A DNA stretch of 64,000 nucleotides, taken from Siphonodentalium dalli (taxonomy: Eukaryota > Mollusca > Scaphopoda > Gadilida > Siphonodentaliidae). Both the position numbers and the translations under genes were made by a program. How positions within the stretch are numbered: position 1 is the first letter of the stretch; each line of letters starts with the position of its first letter. Of the stretch, positions 24,597-35,505 are shown piece by piece. The notes beneath the pieces are model-generated. The model was not told where the DNA came from and made no database searches. It was given only the letters and a program-made list of their open reading frames with translations. The stretch lies in NCBI GenBank assembly GCA_032622095.1, contig CP136063.1, positions 35,872,106 through 35,936,105 on the forward strand, written 5' to 3'.

Positions 24597-25500
24597 CAAT
24601 GGTCACATCCATTTTCCAGCTGTTTTCAATTGTTCTCACTTAACTGAAACAAACGCTCTTCATTTCTACCATATTGGGAATAAAACTAACACGGAACGCT
24701 CTGTTCTGTTCAAAGGCAAACACACATCTGTTTTTGTTTGGGACCCAATCATTGTATTCCAAGTTGTATTTTTTATGACTTCAATGTATCCTTTTGGGAT
24801 ACATACTGCTCGTAGAAAGATAGTTCAAGTATATATCGATCTATTTCGATACCGGGAAAAATTAAAAAGATAATAGTATTAGGTGTATTTTACTTTATTA
24901 CTATATATCTACTAACTGAATCGGGCTTTATTCAGGAGCCTTTATTTAGGGCGTGGCTTATGGCCCATTTGTGCTCTTCGCGCACATTACATCATCTTGA
25001 ACAGCGCGCGCTTTGTGCACATTTTGATCTTTCAAACATTGTTTTATCAGATTTACACTCAACTGAAAGATTAAAGGAGCATTAATTAGCATCGGCAGTA
25101 TTGTTCCCGGCCGGGAATGTGGTTTCTCTAACAGACGAATCTACTGAACGGTACCGACTGGCGGGAAGTCAGACTGTGTCCATATGATCTAAACAAAATA
25201 TATTTTCCATAGTCACATCCATTTTCCAGCTGTTTTCAATTGTTCTCACTTCACTGAAACAAACGCTCTTCATTTCTACCATATCGGGAATAAAACTAAC
25301 ACGGGACGCTCTTTTCTGTTCCATGGCATACACACATCTGGTTTTGTTTGGGATCCAAACATTGCATTCCAAGTTGTATGATTTATGACTTCAATGTATC
25401 CTTTTGGGACACATACTGCTCGTAGAAAGATAGTTCAAACATATATCGACCTATTTCGATACCGGGAAAAATTAAAAAGATAATATTATTAGGTGTATTT
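24597..25500. repeat. Direct repeat pair (~290 bp, ~610 bp apart)
   Basis: GTCACATCCATTTTCCAGCT opens both copies (about 24602 and 25212). Both run through CTCTTCATTTCTACCATAT, AACACACATCTG or its variant, TTCAATGTATCCTTTTGGGA and CGATACCGGGAAAAATTAAA to TATTAGGTGTATTTT (24890, 25500). The copies are close to 95% alike by eye. Fragments of the same family occur at 11880-12020 and, inverted, 14910-14980. Confidence 0.85.
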
Positions 25501-25726
25501 TGAAGCGCAACCCGCCATGTGGCTGTAATATAATTGGAACTCGGAAATATCATCCGAATGGAAACTGTAATACTTCGGTGGGGCTGAGGTGCTTCTACGG
25601 TATATGTGGCATGCCTGTTTTATATAAAACATTACGACTCGAGAAATAATGGCCCAAATACTAGATGGCTAGAGACTCACGGTCCTACCTGACACTAAAA
25701 ACTTAACATTGCATTTCTCTTTTCGC

Positions 25727-25729
<3 letters not shown>

Positions 25730-25780
<51 letters not shown>

Positions 25781-25781
25781 A
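25730..25781. repeat. (AT)n(GT)n microsatellite
   Basis: About 20 AT dinucleotides followed by five GT dinucleotides. Confidence 0.98.
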
Positions 25782-25827
25782 AATGATCCCATGCATCAAT
25801 AGTAGATTTCGATGGACGGGTATCGAC

Positions 25828-25933
25828 CTTCAGGGTCAGGCTCGCAAACTGTCAACTGATCGTCTCTGATAAAGGACGGATCTGTTATCTTACCCCAAGG
25901 CGTTTTTTGTGTATTTCTATATTGTTCGCTTGC
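25828..25933 (-). CDS. Possible upstream integrin alpha exon
   Basis: On the minus strand, after a plausible acceptor (ccatgggcag at 25933), an open frame reads ASEQYRNTQKTPWG and then D-D-Q-L-T-V-C-E-P-D-P. Integrin alpha chains often have a K-x-x-x-W-[LF]-G-A-x-[VL] segment followed, 10-15 residues on, by V-x-V-C-A-P-R. The W-G and L-T-V-C-E-P spacing resembles that, and its position upstream of 15544 on the same strand fits. Against it: the only strong donor (GTAAGA) falls just after P-W-G, and the right-hand border used here (GTCGAT) is poor. This is a weak candidate. Confidence 0.3.
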
Positions 25934-26065
25934 CTGCCCATGGAAAGCAGAACATTTCCGTATGAACGTTTGACTAATGGCATATGCCAAATTATCCAGA
26001 CGAAACATGACCCCACCTCCTATTAGTATTATTTTAGTATTATTAAAGGGATATTGTTGGAACAC

Positions 26066-27028
26066 CGGATAATATTTATCGAAATTTCATGTTGAACTGT
26101 TTCATCCGCACGATAAATTAGTTTGTATCTACATGTACCACCCTCCCCTCCACATTTCCCAAGAATAATGTTATATGCAACAATTTCATATTGTGGTTAA
26201 GACAGTCGCGCTTGTTTTGTATTGAGCAACAACGGACACTATTGCAAGCGTATGCGCAACTCGCACCTAATTGTCTGTTGCTGAATTATCGCATGTTGGT
26301 TCGTTGAGTTCACTAGATGGCACAATTTACCGCCGGTTGTTGCGTCCCGAATCTAGATGTAAATATCTGCAATTGAGCGTAGTGCAGACGATGTGTTCTA
26401 TGGAGTGAAGCGGTCGATTTCTTTGAATTTTTCGGTGATGTTAGCAGAATGATACAATCCCAGCCTGGCATACCCCAATTCCACAGAAGAATGTTTAGTG
26501 CAACAGTTTCATGTATTGTTAAGACACTATGCTTGTTCTGCAGACGCTAGAATTATTGCCGGCTGATTTCTTAATGATACCACACAAAAGCTGTATTAAC
26601 CAATACATGATATTGATTGTTGCAAATTGTTGAAATTTGGGGGTGGGGGGGGGGGGGGGTGGGGGGGGGGTCTAAATAAGTTAAAATGAAATTTGCTGGA
26701 AAACAGTTCCACAAGAATAATTCGGTATTGCAACAATTTTCCTTTAATGAGGTCAAGTGACCAATTTTAATTGTGCATTTCCATGCAAATCTCCGCAAAA
26801 AAAAGTTACATAGTTGCAAATATTGATGGGCATGACTTTGTGCGGTATTGAATACAATACATATTTATCTGGCGGGTCGGCTTAGAATATCAGCTTAAAC
26901 ACTTGCCCAGACACACGAATCTGGTTACATTCCTTCAGCATGGATGACAAACCTGCGCTAGCTTGGCTTGAAACCATCTTCGTATAGAGCTGGTCGGACT
27001 ATGACGGCGTAATACACTGAATAATGTA
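26066..27028. other. No supported gene; poly-G tract
   Basis: Contains an interrupted G-run of about 30 bases at 26638-26670. No exon was recognised. Confidence 0.4.
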
Positions 27029-27655
27029 CCGACTGGACCAACGCTGCCATAGAGCCGATACTTGGTGATTGGATTGTTGTGTGAATTCTAGCAAGTCGCG
27101 ATTCCGAAAGGGACAAAGTAAAGAAACTAATATTATTAACCACTCAAATTCATTTATTTTTTGTCGTCTCTTAATAATTACTCAGATTATATATACAATA
27201 AAGTGCACGATGATTCAAGATAATTCGCCAGATAGATCCAGAAACTATCTACATCTTTTGGCTAGAGTTATGCTAAACGTGGGTCTGCACGCCTCTGAAT
27301 GTATGTCATTTAACCATATAAAAAATCTTCGAGCAGACGAGACCAACCCTGACATAATGTAACCGCAAATATACCGACATACTACTTCCTTAAACAGCCT
27401 TGTATCGTACCAGATTCATCTGAGTCAGTTGAAAACAAATTCGGATACCAACACCCAATCCCCGGCGAAATTCGACATCACCATCAATTCCTGGTGACAC
27501 ATATGATACAAAACTATATTAGGTAACTCTGTGATGTTGAGGATTTTGACACCTATCCGCAATACCTATACGAAACAATAGATGCTGGATGAACAACACG
27601 ACCCCATTGGAAGCACGATGAACGTACTATATAACCCAATTATTCAATTAAGTTT
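27029..27655. repeat. Dispersed repeat, copy 1 (second copy 31158-31850)
   Basis: Begins CGACTGGACCAACGCTGCC and runs, almost base for base, parallel to 31158 onward through CTCAGATTATATATACAATA, CATAATGTAACCGCAAATAT and CCCAATCCCCGGCGAAATTC to CCAATTATTCAATTAAGTTT. Copy 1 lacks about 80 bp that copy 2 has after GCACGATGAACG. Copy 2 continues into a LINE 3' coding fragment, so the repeat may be a rearranged LINE derivative. Confidence 0.85.
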
Positions 27656-27803
27656 ATTCAGATCGTCAATATAGATATTACAGAAGAGTTGTATACATAA
27701 ATACAATGTATATATATAAAGTAATGTCCAAAGAAACCGATCACACAACCACAGCAGAACCATGGGCAACCCCTCGGGACCCAGTCGGAAATACGGCCCG
27801 CCA

Positions 27804-27846
27804 CCATCCATCGGAAAGCTCTCGGCGAGAGCTTTCCGATGAATGG
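27804..27846. repeat. Near-perfect 43-bp palindrome
   Basis: CATCGGAAAGCTCTCG, one G, then the exact reverse complement (27809-27841). It extends on both sides by CCAT/ATGG across one mismatch. A stem of this length with a one-base loop suggests a recent inverted duplication or a cruciform-prone site. Confidence 0.9.
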
Positions 27847-27995
27847 CAACAAGCCACACCCCGACCAAATCACGAAAAACCACCCACCATCAATCATTTT
27901 GGGAATCACTGTATGGTCATTACAGGTATACGTGTAGACATGGGGTATATCCACTTGCGATCAACAAGAGACTCAGATTCCACATATATATTATA

Positions 27996-29868
27996 TCTAC
28001 TATACATTTTAAAACTTCGTATATATATATGTGTGTGTGTGTATATTGTTCGTCTATAGACTCGAAAACGGCTGGCTCGATTGAGCTCAAACTTCCCATC
28101 TAAGGGTAAAAACAGACGGGAATCGTCGTCGCGGCGTTTTGGGGAAGCCCTGAGCACTCATTATCCACTCTTATATTGACCAAATTTGGCGTTGTTCACC
28201 GAGTAACGCTCTTTATTGTCATCGGCGTTGCTAAACGGTCACCTATGCGTACGAAACTACGGATGCAAAACGCACCGGAACCGGAATGCATTTATCTTGA
28301 TTAAAAAGGCAGAATTAACTCATTGGAAAACAACAAATGCGTGTCGTGTGATTCTTATGTCTGTCGTTCCTAGGAACGGGGGAGATTTTCATCGAATCAT
28401 ACCCAGTGTTCGCGCTGGACCGAACAAAACTTTAGCCAAAAGTTTAGCCAAATGAAAATTTTATTAGCCAAATGAAATTTTTTTTAGCCAAATGTTTTTT
28501 GGCCAAATTAAAAAAAACTTTGGCCAAATTAAATCATCGTTTTCTGGTCGGTTCACAATTAATGACTAAAACGTAAAATCTAACAGACACAGGTAAAATA
28601 CACAATAATTTAAATAATTTTGATGAACTAGAAGTATTTTTATAGATAACATTTATTAAAAATTTATTAATCTTTATGTGAAAGAGTTATTTGGGGGGGG
28701 GGGGGGGGGGGGGGGGGGGGTAACCCGGGATTGTCCTTAATGTCATTATTTTTTAGTTGTCAAATTACAATCTGTCATAAAAGCATGTATATTATTTTGA
28801 CTGTATCGGTATTGACGACAAATAGGCACAAACTATATGTCGTGATTCACATTTGGCTGATTAATCTATTGTCTTACACTTGGTGCTCATAAACCTCGAC
28901 CGTCATAAATACAATGTCATCATAAACATGCATTGTGCAGGCGCGCCGTGAGTGACCAGACAGACAATGGGCTGAATGGGGGATTAGGGGATTAAATGTA
29001 AAAATTAATAATGACTTTTTGCTGCTTCGTGCAGAGTGACGTAATCTTTCTCCAGATTAAAACAGCCTGTTACGAACAAATTGCTTATATACCGGCGTCA
29101 ATGCACTTTACAAAACATTGCTTACTTCACATTGTCATAATTCAACCATGGTCGGTTTAATGTCCATGCGTCTTTGAATGTCCGTCTTGTGAAAACTAAA
29201 GATGATTGCATATCACTTTGTGATCGCTTGGTTGATAGAGTTGTCGATCGGGTTTCCCTTTGTACGATATTTCATAAGTATGAAAATAATGAAATACTTT
29301 CGTCACCTAACTTCGTCTTGAATGTCGATCTATTGAGCGCTTTTATTAATTAGCTTTCTGGTTCCATGATTTCAGTCTCCATTTGGGTTCAAAAAAAGTT
29401 TAGCCAAAAGTTTAGCCAAATGAAATTTTTATTAGCCAAATTCGAAAAAGATTAGCCATTGGCTAATTTGGCTACCGACAGCGCGAACACTGATCATACC
29501 TCTTTTGGGACGGGGGGGGGGATTTAATCGGGTCAGTTTTTCCTCCCTAGGCACGGGTACCATCATTTCTCTTGATTAAAAGGGCAGAATTAACTCATTG
29601 AAAAACAAAAAAAATAATTTAAAACAAAAAATGCGTGTTGTGTGATTCTTATGTCTGTCGTTCCTAGGAAGGGGGGGGGGGATTTTCATCGGGTCAGTTG
29701 TTCCGCCCGATGTACCATAAATCATACCTCTTTTAGGGACGGGTACCACCATTTCTCTTGATTAAAAAGGCAGAATTAACTCATTGAAAAACAAAACATT
29801 AAAAAAGGCAGAATTTAAAAAATGTCATGTTTCTGACCAACCACGCCAGTGGCGGGCTAACCTGCTAG
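27996..29868 (+). mobile_element. Helitron-like non-autonomous element with a nested hAT-type insertion
   Basis: The proposed start is TCTACTATACATTTT (preceded by A), then an AT/GT run and AGACTCGAAAACGGCTGGCT, a subterminal phrase typical of animal Helitron 5' ends. The 3' end is the perfect hairpin CGCCA-G-TGGCG (29844-29854), then GGCTAACCTGCTAG, followed by T. Without the nested 1089-bp element and its 8-bp duplication the Helitron is about 776 bp, clearly non-autonomous. A block TTGATTAAAAAGGCAGAATT with AACTCATTG recurs about three times inside (28299, 29571, 29758). Confidence 0.75.
28396..29500. mobile_element. hAT-type element, 1089 bp, 8-bp TSD ATCATACC
   Basis: ATCATACC flanks the element at 28396-28403 and 29493-29500. 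The element (28404-29492) begins CAGTGTTCGCGCTG and ends with the exact reverse complement, a perfect 14-bp terminal inverted repeat. Inside both ends lie AT-rich runs of AAAAGTTTAGCCAAATGAAA-type repeats. A G28 homopolymer sits at 28693-28720. There is no coding capacity. It interrupts the Helitron-like element, so it is the younger insertion. Confidence 0.92.
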
Positions 29869-30204
29869 TAATATATAAAATGCAAGTGGCGATAGAAACA
29901 TAAGCACATACAGACATTTAGATAACAGTTATGATTTCACTACACCCCCTATCTGCGGTCATGAGTCGTTGCCTTGGGCGAACGTAACAACGTTGTTTGT
30001 GATTCTCGCTCGGCTGACCATGGCTATCATCTACGTTCATCATCTACCCCCCGGGCGTTCGGCCACGCGATCTCCTCTGGTGGAACATTTAAATACCAGC
30101 GACACACGCACAGAATCACATTCACTTGTAGAGATATAACTTTAGAAGATGAGGATATTTGTCTCCGCGTTATGTGGTAAGTTTAACCATTTCAGAAACT
30201 AAAT

Positions 30205-30370
30205 GTATTATATTCCACCCAATTATAAACTTATACGTAATGTATTATAATCCACTCAATTATAAACTATATGTATTATATTCCACTCAATTATAAACTA
30301 TATGTATTATATTCCACTCAATTATAAACTATATGTATTATATTCCACTCAATTATAAACTTATACGTTG
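30205..30370. repeat. 31-bp tandem repeat, about five copies
   Basis: Unit CTATATGTATTATATTCCAC then TCAATTATAAA. The inner copies are identical and the outer ones slightly changed. The flanks 29869-30204 and 30371-30839 hold no supported gene. Confidence 0.95.
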
Positions 30371-30839
30371 GGTTGGGTAATTATTCATATTGATGTTTCT
30401 TCATAGAAACATACAGACGATGGACTCTGTAAAGCTTAGTGCAGACGCGTTCATACTTGTATATATTGGAGTGATCTGTTCTAAGTTCAAAACGCTGTTG
30501 AACTTAACATCTGAATAATTGATAACTACTTTCAATGAGTATTTAGTGTAGAACGGGTTAATTTATACAACACTCCCACACGGAGCCTCATCTGGACCCA
30601 CGCATGCGACAATAATCAGTGCATCGTTCTCTATGTCCCGCTACGGCTCCAGAAATGGTTACAACTAGTTTCAAATTTGAAGCTGCTGTCCGATTTTACA
30701 CCATACAACACTAAATAGTTACATTTCGGAAAATAATTAGAACGCAGCCACACGTGCATTCAGAGATTTTCTATAAATCGACTTTTAAAGATGAAGTTGT
30801 AACAGGTTTTCAGTTTGTGTTTGGCTAGGAAACACTCCA

Positions 30840-31145
30840 ATGGTCCCCTCTTATAAAAAACGTTCATGCGTCCGTCCCCTCTTATAGAGAACATGCATGT
30901 GTCAGTCCCCTATTATACAGAGAACGTTCATGCTTCCGCCCCTCGTATAAAGAGCGTTCATGATTCCATCCCCTCTTACAGATAGCGTTAATGCTTCCGG
31001 CATATTATAAAGAGCGTTCATGCTTACGCCCTCTCGGATAAAGAGCGTTCATGCTTCCGCCCCCTGTTATAGAAAACGTTCATGCGTCCGTCCCCTCTTA
31101 TAAAGAGCGTTCATACTTCCGTCCCCTCTTATAGATAACGCTCAT
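30840..31145. repeat. ~31-bp minisatellite (CCCCTCTTATAAAGAGCGTT)
   Basis: About ten imperfect units of TCCCCTCTTATAAAGAGCGT then TCATGCTTCCG. The ATAAAGAGCGTT core resembles a short motif dispersed elsewhere in the window (see 60300-60930). Confidence 0.9.
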
Positions 31146-31157
31146 GCGTCCATCCCT

Positions 31158-31850
31158 GCGACTGGACCAACGCTGCCATAGAGCCGATAATTGGTGATTG
31201 GATTGTTGTGTGAATTATAGCAGGTCTTGATTCCGAAAGGGACAAAGCAAAGAAACTAATATTTTTAACCACTCAAATTCATTTATTTGTTCTCGTCTCT
31301 TAATAATTACTCAGATTATATATACAATAAAGTGCACGATGATTCAAGATAATTCGCCAGATAGATCCAGAAACTATCTACAGCTTTTGGCTAGAGTTAT
31401 GCTAAACGTGGGTCTGCACGCCTCTGAATGTATGTCATTTAACCATATAACAAATCTTCGAGCAGACAAGACCAACCCTGACATAATGTAACCGCAAATA
31501 TACCGACATACTACTTCCTTAAGCAGCCTTGTATCGTACCAGATTCATCTGAGTCAGTTGAAAACAAATTCGGACACCACCACCCAATCCCCGGCGAAAT
31601 TCCAGGTGACATATATGATACCAAACTATATTCGGTAACTCTGTGATGTTGAGGATGTTGACACCTATCGCAACACCTATAGGAAACAATAGATGCTGGA
31701 TGAACAGCACGACCCCACTCGAAGCACGATGAACGTATATGTTTATTCTTATAAACTGTATAACACACAGTGTTAAGAAGTACAAAAACGTATACGTTGG
31801 GCCGGTCTTCTCCCAACGTACTATATAACCCAATTATTCAATTAAGTTTA
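31158..31850. repeat. Dispersed repeat, copy 2, joined to a LINE fragment
   Basis: Matches 27029-27655 nearly throughout. An additional ~80 bp (about 31738-31817, containing AACACACAGTGTT) is present before the shared CGTACTATATAACCCAATTA. The LINE coding fragment at 31845-32078 follows directly. Confidence 0.85.
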
Positions 31851-32078
31851 TTTAGCAACCTCCTGTCAGATAAAGTTCAAAATTACATGGCTAGTTCCAA
31901 AAACTGCTCATGTGGAAACGGAGAAGAAAACGCCATCCATTATTTCTTTGATTGTTGCCCAGATTCGATCCCAAGAATTCGCCTATTAAACAAATTACTT
32001 CCCTATAATATTTACTCACTAAACATTCTGCTATTTGGAGACCCTAATCTTCGTGATTGCGATTTTTTTTCTTCTTAG
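31815..32078 (+). pseudogene. Non-LTR retrotransposon, C-terminal coding fragment
   Basis: A plus-strand frame reads LSLFSNLLSDKVQNYMASS, then C-S-C-G-N-G-E-E-N-A-I-H-Y-F-F-D-C-C. The C-x-C-G-x-x-x-E-x-x-x-H-x-[FL]-[FL]-x-C pattern is the usual zinc-knuckle-like region near the C terminus of LINE ORF2 proteins. It is followed by leucine-rich residues and a stop at 32076. The reverse transcriptase core is absent here, so this is a 3' fragment. The large LINE at 33430-35505 ends in a similar but not identical motif. Confidence 0.65.
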
Positions 32079-33092
32079 CTGTACAATCATTCATCCGTGA
32101 GACAATAGTAGATTCAATCCACTAACTATTGAGATCATTTATATATACAAGCCGGCTAATTGACTCAAACATACACGACTTCCAAACCAATACATATATA
32201 AACTCAAGACTAACTCGTGGTGGGGAACGACCGGTGTAATGTACATGTATATATGTTCAACTTGCTTTTGGTAATCATGTTGCAATGTCATTATTCTTGA
32301 TTTATTTTTCAGTGTAATAACAACGGGAGAGGAGGTACTCATAAGTGAGTCAGCACTTGTCCTCCAATCCCATTGTTTGTATACAAATGTATGTGTTATT
32401 TCCTATGTGTTATTGAAATTAGACAAATAATATGTTTAATCTAATCACGTTCTGCGAACGTGTACTTGACTACTGGGTTTCACTTTGGATGAGAGAGGGT
32501 GCCCACATTTGAATTGCACCTCCTTTTAGCTATACCAAACTCACATGTTTTGTTAATTCTATTTGCACCCCTCCCGTGGGCTTTAGTTTTCCTAAGTGTT
32601 CCCTTTGAAAAAATAAATTGAAAAATCATAGAAACTAGACTAGCCTCAGCTTTCCAAATATTAGAATATCCAACTCGATACCCGAATATTTTCACTTAAA
32701 ATAGGAAAATACGCAACGGAAATTTTGACAAAGTTTGTGTCAGATACCCCCACCCATCCGGACCTCAACCTCTCCTATCGCGACGTCGCTGTCATCGTGT
32801 ATATGTCTGCAGTCTACAAGACGACATTAGTGCTACAGACGGAGACTTGATGACAGGGACGTGGCGACAGGGGTGTGGTTTGGGGGATGAGGTGTCTCAC
32901 GCCCAACTTTTGTAAAAATGTTCAGCAGTTGGAAATTTCATTCCTGACACAACATTACTTGGAAATTTCACACCATCATTATATTGAAATTGTTCTCGTA
33001 TTTTGATTTTCCAACAGTTACTTATTGGGAAATGCTTTGTTTTTAGACCAACATTTGCACATTTTCCTAGTTTTGGATAATTTGTGTGACTG
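32079..33092. other. No supported gene
   Basis: AT-rich sequence. Near 32925-33200 the phrase TTGGAAATTTCA recurs several times, a loose local repeat. Confidence 0.4.
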
Positions 33093-33107
33093 AAATGGCT
33101 ATATGTT

Positions 33108-33134
33108 GGGTTAGGGTTAGGGTTAGGGTTAGGG
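33108..33134 (+). repeat. Interstitial telomeric repeat, 4.5 x TTAGGG
   Basis: GGG followed by four perfect TTAGGG units. It is bracketed by the direct repeat AAATGGCTATATGTTGG at 33093-33109 and 33140-33156. TTAGGG is the telomere repeat of most animals. The bracketing repeat suggests insertion during repair of a staggered break rather than chromosome fusion. Confidence 0.95.
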
Positions 33135-33429
33135 TATATAAATGGCTATATGTTGGAAATTTTCCAACTTTATGGGGGTGTCACGTCGGAAATTTCAAAT
33201 AATTGGAAAGGTTGATACCAGTCTAGATGCTATAATTTTGCAGTTTTCAGGTTCAGATTAAAAGTGTTCTCACATCGGGCCAAAACATGGTCGGCCGGGA
33301 ATTAGATGACTGTATGAGTTTGCCGTATGCATATATCAAAGTGTCAAAATGTAATTAGGCAACATTGTGAGTTTGGACTGGTTCGAGGGGGTGGGCAGTT
33401 GGAAATTTCAAGGCGGACAGGGTCCCACC

Positions 33430-35505
33430 CACTTATGCAAAAAGTGTGTCTTTCCTTAAAGTTGTGTATCTTATGGGACTCAGATATGGAAACCGATTTG
33501 AGCAGTTTGATTGGCAGTATGGAAGAATTGGAATGCACAGACCACCTTAATATACCAATTAGTTCAGAAGAGATATATGTTGTTGTCGGGGTTATGAAAT
33601 CAAACAAGGCTGCAGGTCTCGACAAAGTGAACAACAGTTACATTAAATCCACACTTAATATATTACTGCCATTTTGTACTAGGTTATTTAATTTAATTCT
33701 TGATACTGGATTTTTTCCTGATGTCTGGACAACCGTTATGATTAAGCCCTTAAAAATAAGGGTGACAGATTATGTCCCGACTCTTATAGAGGCATAACAT
33801 TACTGAGTTGCGTCGGTAAGCTATTTACTGGTATTATCAACAAAAGACTTAGTAGTTACGTAGAAGAAAACCACATACTTAAAGATAATCAATCCGGTTT
33901 TCGGAAAGGTAGATCTACATTAGACAACATCTTTATTTTATACAGTTTCACAGATATATATATTGGCGGAATGGGAGACAACTTTATTGCTCATTTATAG
34001 ATTTCAAAAAAGCGTTTGATACTGTTTGGAGACAGGGCCTATGGGTAAAACTTTTACGAAATGGCATAAACGGTAGGATTTTCAAAGTTATTCGTAACAT
34101 GTTTCAATCAACTAAATCTTGTGTATTGAAAGGTGACGTAAGATCTGAGTATTTTCCATCTAATATAGGTGTTAAACAGGGAAAGAACATGCCACCTTTA
34201 CTCTTTTCAATGTATTTGAATGATCTTGAAGACTTCTTAGAAAGTTGCGCTGTGGATGGACTCAAGTACTTGAATGATCAAACCTTTAAACAGATTGATT
34301 GTTATCTGAAACTTTGGTGCATCTTGTACGCTGATGACACCGCTTTATTGGCGGATAACCCTACGGAAATGCAGCGACTTCTTGATGCGTTTGCAGACTA
34401 TTGCGAATCGTGGGAACTTACCATCAACGCGCAAAAGACAAAGGTTATGGTTGTCGGAAATAAACGTCTCCACACGCCCCCAAAGTTAATCTTGAACGGT
34501 AACGAGCTTGAAATTGTTGACGAATTTACATACCTTGGTATTGACTTGTTCTTTAACGGCATAATTTGTCGTGCAGTCAAGAAAACTCGGACAAAAGCTA
34601 CCAAAGCAATGTATGCGCTACTTTCGAAAGTGCGCGATCTTGATTTATCTGTCGATTTGTCTTTGAAACTGTTTGACTATCTAGTCCAACCGATTTTATT
34701 GTACGGTTGTGAGATTTTGGGGTTCGAAAATAGTCGCGATATTGAAACGGTGCACCTAGGATTTTGTAAAACATTGACGAATATGAAAAGTAGCGCGCCG
34801 CATTATATGGTTTACGGAGAGCTAGGCCGATTGCCACTTTCTATTGAAATCAAGAAGAGAATGACCTCATATTGGTGTCGGATTGTAAAGAAAGATACAG
34901 GTATATCATCAGTACTTTATAAATTACTGCTTGAATTGCACAAAACTAAACGCGTACGTTATATTGATCACATTTCAGGAGTTATCGAGTCAGATAATCT
35001 TAAGGATAACTGGGACAACCCATCTCATCTGTCATGCAGCTCCTTTAGAAGATTTAATGATACACTAATTCAAGAGTTTAGAACTCAGTGGCGAAACGAA
35101 GTTGATTCTTCAGATAGAGGGGAGTTTTATAAACATCTCAAAGTACAGCCTTCAATTAGCTGGCACTACATGAACATGCCATTTGGCATGATGGTCTACT
35201 TTCAGAAAATGAGAACGTCCAATCATAGATTATGTATTGAGACCGTTAGATGGAAAAAACGGAATCGCAAACATAAAAGCAGCAACAAAGATAGTTCATG
35301 CGCACTTTGTAACGCCTTGCTATGCGATGAATTCCATTTTATTATTCTGTGTCCGCAACTTGAACAATTACGAGAAAAATACATTCCGAAGGCATGTTAT
35401 GACGAACCTTCGAGGGAACTCTTATTCGAACTTCTTAACTTGACCAGCCCTGTCATATTAAACAATTTGGCGATCTTTATAAAACTCGGGTGGAAATTTT
35501 TTTAA
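33430..35505 (+). pseudogene. Non-LTR retrotransposon (LINE) reverse transcriptase, 5'-truncated and frameshifted
   Basis: In order: a pre-RT segment with K-S-N-K-A-A-G-L-D-K (about 33598), N-Q-S-G-F-R-K-G-R-S-T (33889), I-D-F-K-K-A-F-D-T-V-W (about 33998), G-V-K-Q-G (34168), the catalytic L-Y-A-D-D-T-A-L-L (34325), T-Y-L-G-I (34531), L-Y-G-C-E (34699), and a terminal C-x-x-C-x(6)-D-E-F-H-F-I-I-L-C knuckle (about 35300). These are the standard fingers/palm and C-terminal landmarks of LINE ORF2. No endonuclease domain is seen upstream. The frame breaks near 33768 and again near 33965; from 34099 a single 468-codon frame runs to a TAA at 35503. The open catalytic half and two single-base shifts point to a fairly young, dead copy. 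Clade (Jockey/CR1-like) is a guess. It would have copied itself by target-primed reverse transcription. Confidence 0.9.

Noticed and set aside
27804-27846. microRNA precursor
   Set aside because: The loop is a single base and the stem is perfect, unlike a Drosha/Dicer substrate.
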